This document shows, piece after piece, positions 31,171-41,739 of a stretch of 64,000 nt of DNA (position 1 is the first letter of the stretch; every line of letters starts with the position of its first letter). The stretch is taken from assembly GCF_000372725.1 (NCBI RefSeq), contig NW_005200088.1, positions 83,069-147,068 on the forward strand. The letters are read 5' to 3'. Under the pieces are notes generated by a model that searched no databases, was not told the DNA's origin, and saw only the letters and a list, made by a program, of their open reading frames with translations. Source of the stretch: Emiliania huxleyi CCMP1516. Lineage: Eukaryota; Haptophyta; Isochrysidales; Noelaerhabdaceae. A program made the position numbers and the translations under genes.

Positions 31171-33793
31171 TCAGCTCTTGCCCGCGAACCACAGCTGGCC
31201 GAGCGGGCGGTCGAGCATGACGAAGGGCGGCAGCGCCCCCCGCTCGCCCGTGATAGCCAGCAGCGCGAGCCTCGAGGTCCAGGAGGCGGCGGTGCCGACG
31301 AAGCCGTGGCTGGCCGACAGGAGGCGCAGGTCGGAGGAGAGCGCCTGTGCAAAGGGAATCTCGGCGGTCTGTCGGCTGTCTGTCGGCTGTCTGTCGGCTG
31401 TCTGTCGGCGGTCTGTCGGCGGTCTGTCGGCTGTCTGTCGGCTGTCTGTCGGCTGTCTGTCGGCTGTCTGTCGGCGGTCTGTCGGCTGTCTGTCGGCTGT
31501 CTGTCGGCTGTCTGTCGGCTGTCTGTCGGCTGTCTGTCGGCTGTCTGTCGGCTGTCTGTCGGCTGTCTGTCGGCGGTCTCGCGCCTGTCTGTCGGCTGCC
31601 TCTCGGCTGCCTCTCGGCTGTCTCTCGGCCGTGCCTCGCCCCCGGGGCCATATCTCGGCTAGATCTCACCGCAAAGTTCGCCGTCCGGTTGACGAGACCC
31701 GCAGCGTTGCGCGCCTCGATGAAGCCTCTCTTTGCGGCGGCGCGCCGCTTGCCCACGTTGGCCCCCTCCTCCACCCCGCCCCACGCCTCCCCCCGCGGGC
31801 TCGCCTGCTCACAGCTGCAGCGGTGCAGAGACCGCCGCGGCCTCCCCGCGCCTCGCAAGCTCCGCCACCGCTCTCCGCAGACACCACCTCGGCCACAGCT
31901 CGGCTGTCTACTGCCTCTCGGCTGCCTCTCGGCTATCTCTCGGCTATCTCTCGCCACGGCGAGCAGCCGGACACCGGCCATCGCACCGGAGGAGCGCATC
32001 GCCTCCCGCACCTATCGGTTGTTAATCACTCATTGTCGTCAATTAGTTCGCACCGGAGGAGCGCATCGCATCGCATCCCGCACATGGCGATCTCGCGCGA
32101 TCTCGCGCGATCTCGCGCACCCTCGCGGCCTCTCTCGCCATCTCGCGCAATCTCGCGCAATCTCGCGCCATGCCCCCCCCACCCACCCACCCATTTTCAA
32201 GGGCCCCCAACACCACCAAACCAGCCAAAACCCAACCACCAAAAAAACTGGGTGTTAAGCGCGCGGGCGAGTCACTGGGGGAGCAGCAGCCCCCGGTTCG
32301 CGGCCCGCGAGGGGGGAGGAGGGAGGCAACCTCGCCCGCAGCCTTGAAAGCACGGCCGCCGCAGCGGACACGTACTCGGCTGCCCGGTAGCAAGGCCTGA
32401 CTCGTGTACTCCAAAGCAGTGAGGGCCTCGAGCCGCTGCCCTCTCTGAGGTCGCAGCACGGGCGGCGCAGCCTCCCCCCGGCCGCAGGCAAGTCGTCCCC
32501 GTCCCCTGCCGCCGCCCACCGCTCGCACGCGTCACCCCGCCGCACCTGACCTCGCGCGCGTGATCTCGTGTGATCTCGCGCGCGTGAGCTCGTGTGATCT
32601 CGGGCGTGTGAGCTCGTGTGATCTCGTGTGATCTCGGGTGAGCTCGCGCGTGTGAGCTCGTGTGAGCTCGTGTGAGCTCGTGTGATCTCGGGCGTGATCT
32701 CGGGTCCTCTCGGGTGGTGGGGGTGTGTGATCTCGGGGATGATCTCGGGGGGGCGGCGGTCATCTCGGGGATGATCTCGGCGGTCATCTCGGGCGATCTC
32801 GCGCCAGAGGCAGGTGCGCCTGCACTCCCACGCCAAGCAGGCCCGCCCCCCTGCCGCCCGCCCTCTGCTCCCGCGGCAGCGCTTGGCGGAGGAGGCTCGA
32901 GGGCTGCCTGCGCCACAGCTCCGCCTGGGCTCAAGAGCCGAGTACCAACTGACTACCGAGTGACTCACTGAGAGGGACGCCTGCGCCACAGCTCCGCCTC
33001 GGCCGCACGCCCGCAAGGCCCGAGGGAGGAGCGCACGAGGCGAAGCGCCTGCGCCGCCGCCCAGACGAGGTGCAGCCGAGAGGCAGCCGAGATCTAGACG
33101 AGATCTAGACGAGGTCTAGACGAGGTCTAGACGAGATCTCCGAGATGTAGCCGAGATGTGGCCGAGATGTAGCCGAGATATAGCCTGCGCCGCCGCCCAG
33201 ACGCCGCCGCTCGTGACTCCTCCTCCCGCCGTCGCCATCCATGCCGCCCCGCCCCGCTGCCGCCAGCGCCCGCTGCTGTTGCCCTGCAGCTGGCCGAGCA
33301 GCGCCGCGCCGCCCTTTGTCCCAGTCACCGCATCGCCCAACCAAGCCTGCGGCTTTCTCAGCCGCCGCTCCGCAGCCTCGCAGACGTCGTAGGTCAGCCA
33401 GCCGTGGCGAGGGCGAGGCTCGGCGGCGCACCCCGTGTCGGGGAGCCACCGCCAGTCGTCGAGCTCATCGTCGTCGAGCACGTACCGCCGCATCGGCGAG
33501 TCGGCCACTCCGAGGTAGAGGTGCATCGCCCAGCGCGCCATCGCCTTGCCGAGGGTGGGCGCCTCTGCGCCAAACGCCCAGTCGGGAGGCATCACCCGCT
33601 CCGCCGGCCGCGCCGTGGGCAGGGAGCAGAGCAGCGCCTCGAACGCCGCGGCAGCGCACCGCCTCGGACGGGCAGCGGGCAGAGCAGCGCCGGCGTACTC
33701 GCGGCGAGAGAGCCAGCTGCCGTCGGCGGTCGCGGCGGCGAGCAGGCCGGTCGAGGCCTCCTCGCGGGTGCAGGAGGTCGCGTCAAAGCGCAT
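31171..33793 (-). CDS. Fucosyltransferase-like glycosyltransferase, multi-exon
   Basis: Exons on the minus strand, from a candidate start at 33793 (MRFDATSCTREEAS): one to 33185 (ends GGVWAAAQ); 33048-32981 (ALRLVRSSLGPCGRAAE); 32907-32820 (QPSSLLRQALPREQ to LLGVGVQ); then from 32545 (VRRGDACERWAAAGDGD). The introns 33049-33184, 32908-32980 and 32546-32819 are all GC-AG and keep frame. The 32820/32545 join makes GVGVQVRRGDACERW, matching the GVHVRRGD-C motif of GT23/GT65/GT68-like fucosyltransferases. Later exons include VREAMRSSGAMAGVRLLAVA, RAAAKRGFIEARNAAGLVNR and a last exon with DLRLLSASHGFVGTAASW, SRLALL and PPFVMLDRPLGQLW ending at 31171, like the nucleotide-sugar-binding end of the same fold. 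Some middle joins are open. It presumably acts in the Golgi. Confidence 0.6.
31366..31640. repeat. CTGTCGG heptamer array in an intron
   Basis: About 30 units, mostly CTGTCGG with interspersed CGGTCTGTCGG variants, drift into CTGCCTCTCGG at the end. They lie between two exons of the fucosyltransferase-like gene. The long Ser/Cys-rich plus-strand ORFs here are repeat artefacts. Confidence 0.9.
32546..32819. repeat. GTGATCTCG/GTGAGCTCG minisatellite filling a GC-AG intron
   Basis: About 20 degenerate units of 9-14 bp (GTGATCTCGCGC, GTGAGCTCGTGT, TGATCTCGGG) occupy the whole intron separating GVGVQ from VRRGDACERW in the fucosyltransferase-like gene. Confidence 0.85.
33041..33205. repeat. Direct repeat bounding a GATCTAGACGA minisatellite intron
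   Basis: CCTGCGCCGCCGCCCAGACG occurs at about 33049 and again at about 33184, separated by GAGATCTAGAC and GAGATGTAGCC units. Read on the minus strand both copies end GCGGCGGCGCAG|GC, bounding GC-AG intron 33049-33184. Confidence 0.85.
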
Positions 33794-35069
33794 GTGACAG
33801 CTTGATGAGGATGATGCCGTCGAGAGCGGCTTCTTGAGCGCGCTCTCGACTCTCCCCACGAGACCGAGGTGCGCCCCGAGCACGCGGATGCCCCCGCGGG
33901 GCGCAGAGCGAGGCAGAAAGAGAAAAACACCGAAACCCCTCGCACGGCACCAGAAATTCCACCGCGCACCGCGCTGCGAGCCTGTCGTGTCCCTTGTCAG
34001 GAGCAGGAGAGCCCCACCTGTCCCCCTGATCGTCCTTCCAAAATCCTGCTCGTGCAGGTGGGGACCACCCTGTCCTCGTCCCATCCCTCGTTTGGCGTGT
34101 CTGTTTTCTTTCTTTCTTTACCAGAAATTCTTTTGCGCGAGCAGATGCTGCAGGCGGACTGGACAATGGAACGCACGGACCACCCATGTTAGAGCCGCGT
34201 CGACGTTCATTACTTCCCGTCAGCGCAACCAATGCAACTTGCGGCCGTCGGCGGGATTGCGCGAGATTGTGCGAGATCGCCCGAGGTCACGCGGCGCGGC
34301 CCGAGATCGCCCGAGATCGCGCGGCCCGAGATCGCGCGGCGCGGCCCGGGGCGGGGTGGATGGGTTGGGAGCGAGGGGGCGGAAGTGACCAGTGCGGTAG
34401 ATCGGTCAGCTCGAGGCGCGTGAGCCGGACTTGGGAGCCGGACCACCCCCTCTTGTTATCTGCGTTGTTGAGCCAGGACTCAACATACTCGGGCTGTTGG
34501 TTGCCGTCCCAAACTGTCACTCCCCTTTCTCCCGGCCGAGGTGGGGCGCGCGCGGGGGCGGCGGGTGTGCGGCGAGTGTGCGGGATGTCTGTGGGCCCGA
34601 GAGCGATATGCCATGTCCGCCTTGCGTTTGTTTCATAACATCGAAGTAGGTAGGGTAGAAAGGTGAAGAACAGCCAGGCTCGGACTGGACACCAACGCGG
34701 TATGGGTGGACGCTAGACAGATGATGACGACACGCACGAGCGACACACAGACACAAACAGGCTCACAAGACACACAGCCAGCTGGCTGCCACACACCCTG
34801 AGTAGGCGTACACATAACTCAGGGCCACATCCTCCCTGTCGCCCCCCCCAGCACTCCAAGGCACCAGAAGAACAAACAAGGGCACAACAAACAACAGACA
34901 ACAGGAAGTGACATGCGAGGCTATAGAGCAGTCTATCGAAGGCTAAGCTCAAAAAAAAAAACAGAAAAACTCCGACCGACATCCGACACAAGGACCTGCT
35001 CTCCGTACCTGCTCTCAGCTGCGCCGTCGAATGATCGCGTGTCGCCTGCCTCTATTCCGCACTGCTTGA
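33794..35069. other. Intergenic with dispersed CTTT element and GAGATCGC repeats
   Basis: A copy of the dispersed element (TCCCATCCCTCG, TTTGGCGTGTCTG, TTTTCTTTCTTTC) lies at about 34079-34120, followed by AAATTCTTTTGCG and a 14-codon ORF. A GAGATCGCCC/GAGATCGCGC repeat spans about 34255-34345. The remainder up to the sialidase start shows no gene. Confidence 0.5.
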
Positions 35070-36610
35070 ATGATGGCGGGCCTCTACTATTGGAAGGTGA
35101 TCGGCCACCACCTCCGCAACCTCGCCTTACCGGGTGGCGTTGCCTTCTTCCTCTTGCTCGTGGAGCTGTTGGTGAAGCAGTGTTTCCGCCGCCGCTCGGT
35201 GCCGGAGCCCAACCTGGCCGCGGAACCCGTCCCTCCGCCTGCGACGGTAGTCTTCCCTCCCAATGAGCAAATCGCGAGGGCGGGCGCATATCGCATTCCT
35301 TCGCTTCTGGCGCTGCCACCAGCCGCCTCGCCGGTGCTGCTGTCCTTTGCCGAGGAGCGGACGATTGGAGGCGTCGAGGACGGGGGACCGGTGCGTGTGG
35401 TGGTGCGCCGGAGTGGTGACCGCGGCCAGACGTGGTCGCCGGTGGCGCTCGTCGCCGACGGTGACAGCGTTGGCATACCTGGCGGCACGGTTGGGAACCC
35501 GTGCGCCATCTACGACGCCGTGCGGGGTCGGGTCGTGCTGCTCCTCTCTGCGAGCGAAGCATACGAGAGTGAGGCGACCATCTGGTGCGGCCACGCCGCG
35601 GCGAGGCGCGTCTTCGTGACGACAAGCTGCGACGGCGCGGCGTGGAGTCGCCCGCGAGAGATCAGCGGCGACGTGCGCCCGAAAGGCGTGCCTCCGTCGG
35701 CTCCACATTCTCACGGCTAGATCTCTCGACCTGTCTCGGACGGTCTCCTCGGCCATACCTCTAGGCGCGGGCCCGACCTCACCGAGCGGGTGGACCTGGT
35801 ACGCCACAGGGCCAGGCGTGGGCGTGCAGCTCCCGGGCGGGAGGCTGGTCTTCCCGTGCAACCACGTGAGCCCTACCCGTGGCTGGCTGCGCACTCGCTA
35901 CGAGCTGCGAAGCCACGTCGTCATCAGCGACGACGGCGGCGACTCCTTCCGCCTCGGAGGAGAAGGGCCGGCCGAGTGCAACGAGGCTCAGGTGGCGCTC
36001 GTCGGCGGGCGGCTCCTCCTCAGCATGCGAGACTGGTCGGGGCGTGGCCGGCGGCGGGTCGCGGTGTCGGAGGACGAGGGCGAGTCGTGGCGCGACCTCG
36101 GCCACGCAGGCGGACTAGTGGTAGGCAGCCTCGAGCCACACGAGGTCGCACCCCCACACTCCACACCACACGCCGAAGCAACCATAGCAGAAGACGTGCG
36201 GCTCCAACGGCGCAGGCGACCTGCCCGACCCGGGCTTCGCGGGCTGTCAAGCCTCGCTGCTCGCGGTGCCGGGGCGGCCTCCGCCCCTCTCCCGGGGCCC
36301 TCCCCGCGCACCGTCCGAGATGCCTTCCCCGTAGGTGCCCGGCGGCGCCCTCTACTGCGGGCCCTTAGGAGCGCCGAGCGGGCTCACGCGCCACACGCTG
36401 CTGCTGCGCGCCTCGCGTGACGGCCTCTCGTGGGGCGGGGCGGCGGAGCCCTCGGCCGGCCTATGGGCGCGCGTCTTGCACCGCGGCCCGGTGGCGTACA
36501 GCTGCGTGGCGCGGGTGGGGGAGGGGCTCGTCGCGGTGCTGTATGAGGCGGGCGAGACGCGGCCCGACGAGCAGATCCGCTGCTGCCTCGTTGCACACCC
36601 GGCTCCATAG
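35070..36610 (+). CDS. Exo-alpha-sialidase-like protein, 428 aa, 4 exons
   Basis: Exons 35070-35685, 35765-36109, 36216-36265 and 36335-36610; introns are GC-AG, GC-AG and GT-AG, and the join is in frame throughout. The N-terminus has a type II-style membrane anchor (VAFFLLLVELLVKQCFRRR). The catalytic domain shows YRIPSL (the RIP motif with its arginine), FAEER, Asp-boxes SGDRGQTW, SDDGGDSF and SEDEGESW, GWTWYATGPGVGVQL, FPCNH and NEAQ. This is the family GH33 sialidase order, so it should remove terminal sialic acids, probably in the secretory path or at the cell surface. The final exon (GALYCGPLGAPSGLTRHTLL, YSCVARVGEGLVAVLYEAG) supplies the last propeller blade. It lies 324 bp upstream of the GH79 gene on the same strand. 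Confidence 0.85.
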
Positions 36611-36933
36611 TGTCATAGGAAGCGAAGTTCGTGCAGAAAGTAGTTCGAGGTAGGCTGACCGTAGGTGAATGATACGATATACGTGAGTCGTGTAGTTCGT
36701 GGCAAGGCTTGTAGGTATAGAATCTCGTGGATACGCATACGGTATGAGGCTAATGGCTAAAACACACGTGTGTAGCGGATGACGTAGACGTTGGATGTGA
36801 GGCGTGCTGCCCTTGCGGTTGGACACGCCGCTCAGGTCTCGATGGACGATGCGGCCGAGGGCCGGCAGCCGCTACGGCTCTAGGGAGAACCCAACATTAC
36901 CTCGAGACCTCGAGAACCCACGTTTCGGGCGGC

Positions 36934-39918
36934 ATGTTGGGCACTTGGTTTGCTGTCGCTGCCGCCACTGCAGCCGCCGCCACTGCAACAAACCAAACCG
37001 CCATCATCCAGGTGCGCACTCTCTGTCACAGAATGGCTGGGCGCCTCTCAACGCCCGCTCTTCCGCCCGCGCTTTCAGATCTCGGACCGCCACATCGTCA
37101 ACAGTCTTCCCGCGGGCTTCGCTTCCTTCACGCTGGACTTCCACCCCAGCTCGCAAGGTAGCGTGTGGGGCGCCAACGCCTCCATCCTCGAGATCGACCT
37201 GGCGAGCCCCGGCCTGCTCGGGGTCGTGACGGCTCTCGCGCCTGCCGTTCTGCGGCTAGGCGGCTCTGAGGCAGGAGAGAACGTCACCTACGTCGGCTTC
37301 CCGGGCTTCGATGCGCCGTGCCCGTCGGGCTACTACTACTGCCTCACGCGGCCGCGCTGGGCCGCGATTCTCGCCTTTGCGGCACGCACGGGTCGCGGAG
37401 GATGCCCGGCGCTGCCGACTCGGCACGACGTCTCCGTCGGATGAGGGTATGCCGTGCTTGGGTCCTCAGGCGTGCGACTGATGCTCGACTTGAACCTGAT
37501 CGGGCCGGGGACGGCCGACGACTGGCCCGCCGCTCTATCGCAGATCGACGCCCTCTTCTCTTACACGGCGCAGCAGCCGCCACGCCTTCGCCCGTTTGCC
37601 TTTGAGCTCGGCAGAATGACGAGGCAGGGCGGCGTGGCGCCGGCCGTGGACAGCGACTCTCCACACCAGCCCCGCTGTGGACAGGCAACGAGAACCAGAA
37701 CATCTTGCACCCAGCCGAGGCGGCGGCGCGCGTCGCAGCGGTGGGCGCGCTGCTCGCAAGCCGTTGGCCGGACGAGGGACAACGGCCGTTGCTGGTGGGG
37801 CCGTCGGTGCACATACAGCCAGACTGGATCGTCGACTTTGTGCTCGCGCTGCCGGCGCCGCTACCTCTCGACGTCTTTACGTACCACATGTACGAAGGCT
37901 ACGGCAAGGCGCCGCGCATCGCCTCACAGGTGCCGACCGTCGCCTTAATTAATTAATTAATGATTAGTTAAATGATTAATTAACTGCGCATCGCCTCGCA
38001 GGTGCCGTCCGTCGCCTTCCTCGACGAGGCGCGCGGCCCAAATCAGCCGAGATCAGCCGAGATCAGCCGAGATCACCCGAGATCGCCCTAGATCACCCGA
38101 GGTCACCCGAGATCACCCGAGGTCACCCGAGATCACCCGAGATCACCCGAGGTCACCCGAGATCACCCGAGATCACCCGAGATCACCCGAGGTCACCCGA
38201 GATCACCCGAGATCACCCGAGGTCACCCGAGATCACCCGAGGTCACCCGAGGTCACCCGAGGTCGGAAGCGCCGTCTCCCTCGCTGTCCACGCACTCCTC
38301 CTAACGCAGTAGTACCACTCATGCACAGGCGCGCGGCCTCGTCGACACCGCCGTCGGCGCCGTGCGCTACTCTGGAGCTGGTGCCGCCGCCGCCCGCCGC
38401 CGCCCGCCGCTGACATCTCGGAGAGGTCCACTCTCTGTTTAACTTACTCGAGCGACTAATCGTGAGGTGCCGCCGCCGCACTGCCGCTGATGATCACCGA
38501 GACGGCGGCGGCGTGGGCCTCGGGAGGCCCCACCGGCGCCTGCACAACGTTCGAGTCCAGCCTCTGGTGCCTCGGGCCTCCGTTCGCGCGCTTCTTTGAA
38601 CGGCGTCTCTCTGCACAGCCAGAGGCGTGAGGAACAGGCACTTCGACCATCTTGCGAGTTAATGAATCATTTAATTCTGTCGCCAGTTAATTAGTTGATT
38701 GATTAATAGGTACTTCGACCACCTTGCGAATCGAATAATGACTTAACCGTGTAATCTGTTAACTGATAATTAATAGGTACTTCGACCACCTCGCGCACGC
38801 GGCCTCGACGCCGGGCGGCGGCCACCTTGCCGTGGCGCGCCAGACCCTTGCCGGCGGCAACTACTCGCTGGTGCCTGGACACTTCCTAGACACTCCCTAG
38901 ACACTCCCTAGACACTTCCTAGACCCTCGCCGGCGGCAACTACTCGCTGGTGCCTAGACACTCCCTAGACGCTCCCTAGGCACTCCCTATAGACATTTGG
39001 AAGACTTCGTGATGTGCATTGAGGTGAGGTAAGGTAGGGTAAACGTCTCCACACACACAAAGTGGTGGGGCAAGGGCCAGGCTAGTCCCTCGCGTCTCCG
39101 CCGGCCCGGTGAAATAGGTGGACTCGAACCGCGGGTACATCTCCCCCACATCTCCCCACATCTCCCGTGATCTCCTCACCTGGATAGGTGGACTCGAACC
39201 GCGGGTACATCGCCCACAGCGACTACTTCGTGGCGCGGCTGAGGCGGCGCGTGAGGGCGGACGTGAGCGTCTCTTCACAGCTGGAGCCGTGAACAGGCGC
39301 TCCTCTGGCGGCGCGTCGTCGAGGGGGGCGGCACCGGGGTTGGGGCGCGGGTGTTGCGCGCGGCCCGCCCGCCCGTGATTGAAACCGACACGCACAGCGC
39401 AAGCCCTCACCCCTCCGCCGCCCGCGTGTGAGCCGGCGTCTCCTCACGGCCGCGCGGCGGTGTGGACAGGCACCACGCGCTGCGCTCCTTCGCCGCGTGC
39501 GACCCGTCCGGCCGCCTTGTCGTCGGCGTCGCCAACGCTGGCGGCGAGGCCATCGCGACCGCCCTCCAGCTGGGGCAGCACGGCGCGCCGCTCGCCGGCG
39601 GCGCGGAGGCGTGGGTCCTCGAGGCTGGCGGCGGAGGAGGCCTCCTGGACGAGTCGGCGCGGGGCTACGAGCGGCCGACCGACCCGGCTCTGCGGGCACG
39701 CCGCTCTTCACACCGGCTTTTGGTGTGAGCAGGTCCGACTGAACGGCCAGCCTCTTTCCTCTGTGGGCGGGGAGGTGCCGGAGCTGCCGCCCGTGACGCT
39801 GCCCGCGCCGGCCGGCGCCTTCTCGGCGCCGCCCTTTTCGGTCGCCTTCCTGCGTTACGCGGCGGTGTTGCCAGAGGCGTGCGGGCGAGACGGAGGCGGC
39901 ACGCTGGCCGCTGCCTAA
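36934..39918 (+). CDS. GH79 heparanase/beta-glucuronidase-like hydrolase, 11 exons
   Basis: Exons 36934-37011, 37079-37391, 37470-37610, 37685-37929, 38002-38028 (27 nt), 38329-38380, 38467-38566, 38776-38870, 39188-39288, 39470-39695 and 39733-39918, about 520 aa. Exon 1 is a signal peptide. Family signals in order: FASFTLDFH, APAVLRLGGSEAG, VRLMLDLNLIGP, FAFELG|NENQN (acid/base Glu in ELGNE, made by a GC-AG splice), VFTYHMYEGYG, LMITETAAAWASGG (nucleophile Glu candidate), LWYFDHLAHAAS, ARQTLAGGNYSL, SDYFVARL, and a C-terminal beta domain (RLVVGVANAGG, VRLNGQPLS). All joins keep phase except one apparent extra base within exon 8 (GGCGGGCC near 38813-38823), which may be a sequencing error. 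Cleavage of glucuronide-containing polysaccharides is the family role. Confidence 0.8.
37914..38018. repeat. 33-bp direct repeat bounding an AT-rich intron
   Basis: Copies at 37914-37946 and 37986-38018 match at 31 of 33 positions, both carrying CAG|GTGCCG. Intron 37930-38001 therefore begins with a copy of the next exon and ends with a copy of the previous one. The filler is an AATTAATTAATT-type tract. Confidence 0.9.
38040..38265. repeat. GAGATCACCC minisatellite in a GC-AG intron
   Basis: About 22 units of 10 bp (GAGATCACCC or GAGGTCACCC, with GAGATCAGCC at the left) fill GH79 intron 38029-38328. Confidence 0.95.
38635..38798. repeat. Three copies of an exon start within one intron
   Basis: AGG-ACTTCGACCA-CT-GCG occurs at about 38635, 38708 and 38774, separated by AT-rich tracts. 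Only the third copy continues as coding sequence (YFDHLAHAAS). Each of the later two is preceded by TTAATAG, a possible acceptor. Confidence 0.85.
39114..39216. repeat. Direct repeat bounding CATCTCCC filler
   Basis: ATAGGTGGACTCGAACCGCG followed by GGTACATC occurs at about 39114 and about 39184. The second copy is exon 9 (VDSNRGYIAHSDYF); the filler between is made of CCCACATCT units. Confidence 0.85.
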
Positions 39919-40616
39919 CGCTTGATGGAAATCGCCCTCACTGGCCCTCAGTCACTTGTGCTGCGGCTTGTGTGAGCGATACTGCTCAAGGACTGCCGGC
40001 ACACTGTGAGACCGTGGGTGTGCCGTGAAAGCACGCTACCAGCACTTGGTTTACATCAGCCCTTAGGGTCCTTCTATAGTGCTCCACGCACCGAGGCACG
40101 GGCGACGGCGGGGACGGGGAGGGCGCGACAGCGCGGACTCCGCGACGTCGAGGTTGACGCAACGGTATCGAGTGGAGAGCGCCACCCAAAAGGAGGCGGA
40201 CAGCCATGGAGGTCACGAAAAGGCAGGGCGAGGCGGATGGAGAAAGAAGTGCCGAGGAGGCCATGGTGGAGGGGAGGGACGGGAGGACGAAAGAAGGGCG
40301 AGGACCGAGGAGGACGAGCGGCCCGCACAGGCCGCGAGCAGACAGCGCCTGCTGGCCATCTCGAGACATTCGCAAAGAACGCTAGCTACATGGGAGGGCT
40401 TCGTGAAGGATGGATTGAAAATCATTCGAACAAAGAAGAGGCGACGGGAGGAACCGGCAGAGGATGCAGTGACGTGACCCCCCCCCCTCAGACACACACA
40501 CCGCGACAGGTGCATGTACATGTACCTTCCCTCACCTCACAGACACACTGACACACTCACTGACCCCCCCACACGACGCACCGACCCCTGGCTCCCCCGT
40601 CCGCTCCGCCGCGAGC
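39919..40616. other. Intergenic, no supported gene
   Basis: A minus-strand ORF spans about 39986-40375 without domain features. A C-rich GACACACTGAC tract lies at 40470-40570. Confidence 0.3.
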
Positions 40617-41148
40617 GGCGACGGTGAGGCCGACGGTGCTCGCCTATACCGGCTAGTGTGGAGCTTTCAGTGTGGTTGCGTGTTGTACTAGTGATGCTGC
40701 ACTAGGCGGCCCGTTTTTAGCAAAAACCAGATACCACATCGCGTGTGGTCGTCGAAAAACCGCATCTTCGCCCGTCTGGGACCTCTTCGTACGGCTCCAA
40801 AAACCGCTCCTTAACGACGGCTACGCGGCCCGGCGGTCGATCTGCGCCTTCTCAGCGGTGGAGGGGATGTGGGCGGTATGTGCGTACCGCGTGGTTGTTG
40901 CGACGGTTTGACGAGTGCGACTCCCAGCGTCGACTTTTCGACCCCACGGAGCCTCTGCTGCTCCGGGGGGGGGGGTCTGCAGACCACCCGGCCGAACTTC
41001 AGAGTGGCGGTGCTCCTCAAATACCGCTCAAACGCCCACGATGTTGTGGAGGGGACATATGCTGATGATCCTGGCCCGATTGGTTCGCTCAGAAAGCTTC
41101 TGGGCGGTCGTTAAGGTTCGCTCCCCGCACACCGGCCCGGAAGTATCG
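40617..41148 (+). repeat. Long direct repeat, copy 1 (about 0.5 kb)
   Basis: From GCTCGCCTATACCGGCTAG to TTCGCTCCCCGCACACC this segment matches 43531-44052 with only scattered substitutions and a few short indels, mainly in a G run. Short ORFs in both copies are alike but carry no known domain. No terminal TG/CA pair, primer-binding site or polypurine tract was recognised, so the class of element is unknown. Confidence 0.85.
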
Positions 41149-41739
41149 TACCCTAGAACCGTGAGCGGCCGGCGGCCGCCCGGCGGCGGCCGGTGCGGCA
41201 CGCGGAGCACTCCGTGAGCTGTGACGGGTGCGGACGAGCGAATGAGAGGTCCCTTTTTCACACCGTCAGAACTCAGCTCCGCTAAGGATCCAGCGTCTGA
41301 GACTTGGGCATCTTACACAACTTTTGTAGTAGAGCACAATGGCACCCTTGGATCAAGTGGATCACTTCGTTAACATACCGCAACATAGACCCCCGTTTTC
41401 GGCCGCCGCGGCCGGAGAGCACCCCCGTCGCCCCCGGGGGCCCGTCGACACCCCAGGGCGTGGTGGCGCTGCCTGGCCTGAGGTCTGAAGCTCACCCATT
41501 GAGGAAGTGAGAACTGCTCGGCCCACCCCGGATCCTGCTGAACAAGCTCCTCTTGTAGCTCGATCGGTCACACCGCCATCACCGCCGACGTCTCACAGAG
41601 TGAGACGATGGAGAGGGGGGACGACACTGCTTCTGCAGCGTGCACCTCGATCCTGTACCGTGTTTGTTATGCCCCCCCCCCCCCCCATGAACACACCAGT
41701 GAGGGAGGGCGAGACGATCGAGGGGTCCCGTGCCATGCG

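Noticed and set aside
31366-31640. Regular short repeats resembling a CRISPR array
   Set aside because: The units are 7 bp in direct tandem without spacers, and the array sits inside a eukaryotic intron.
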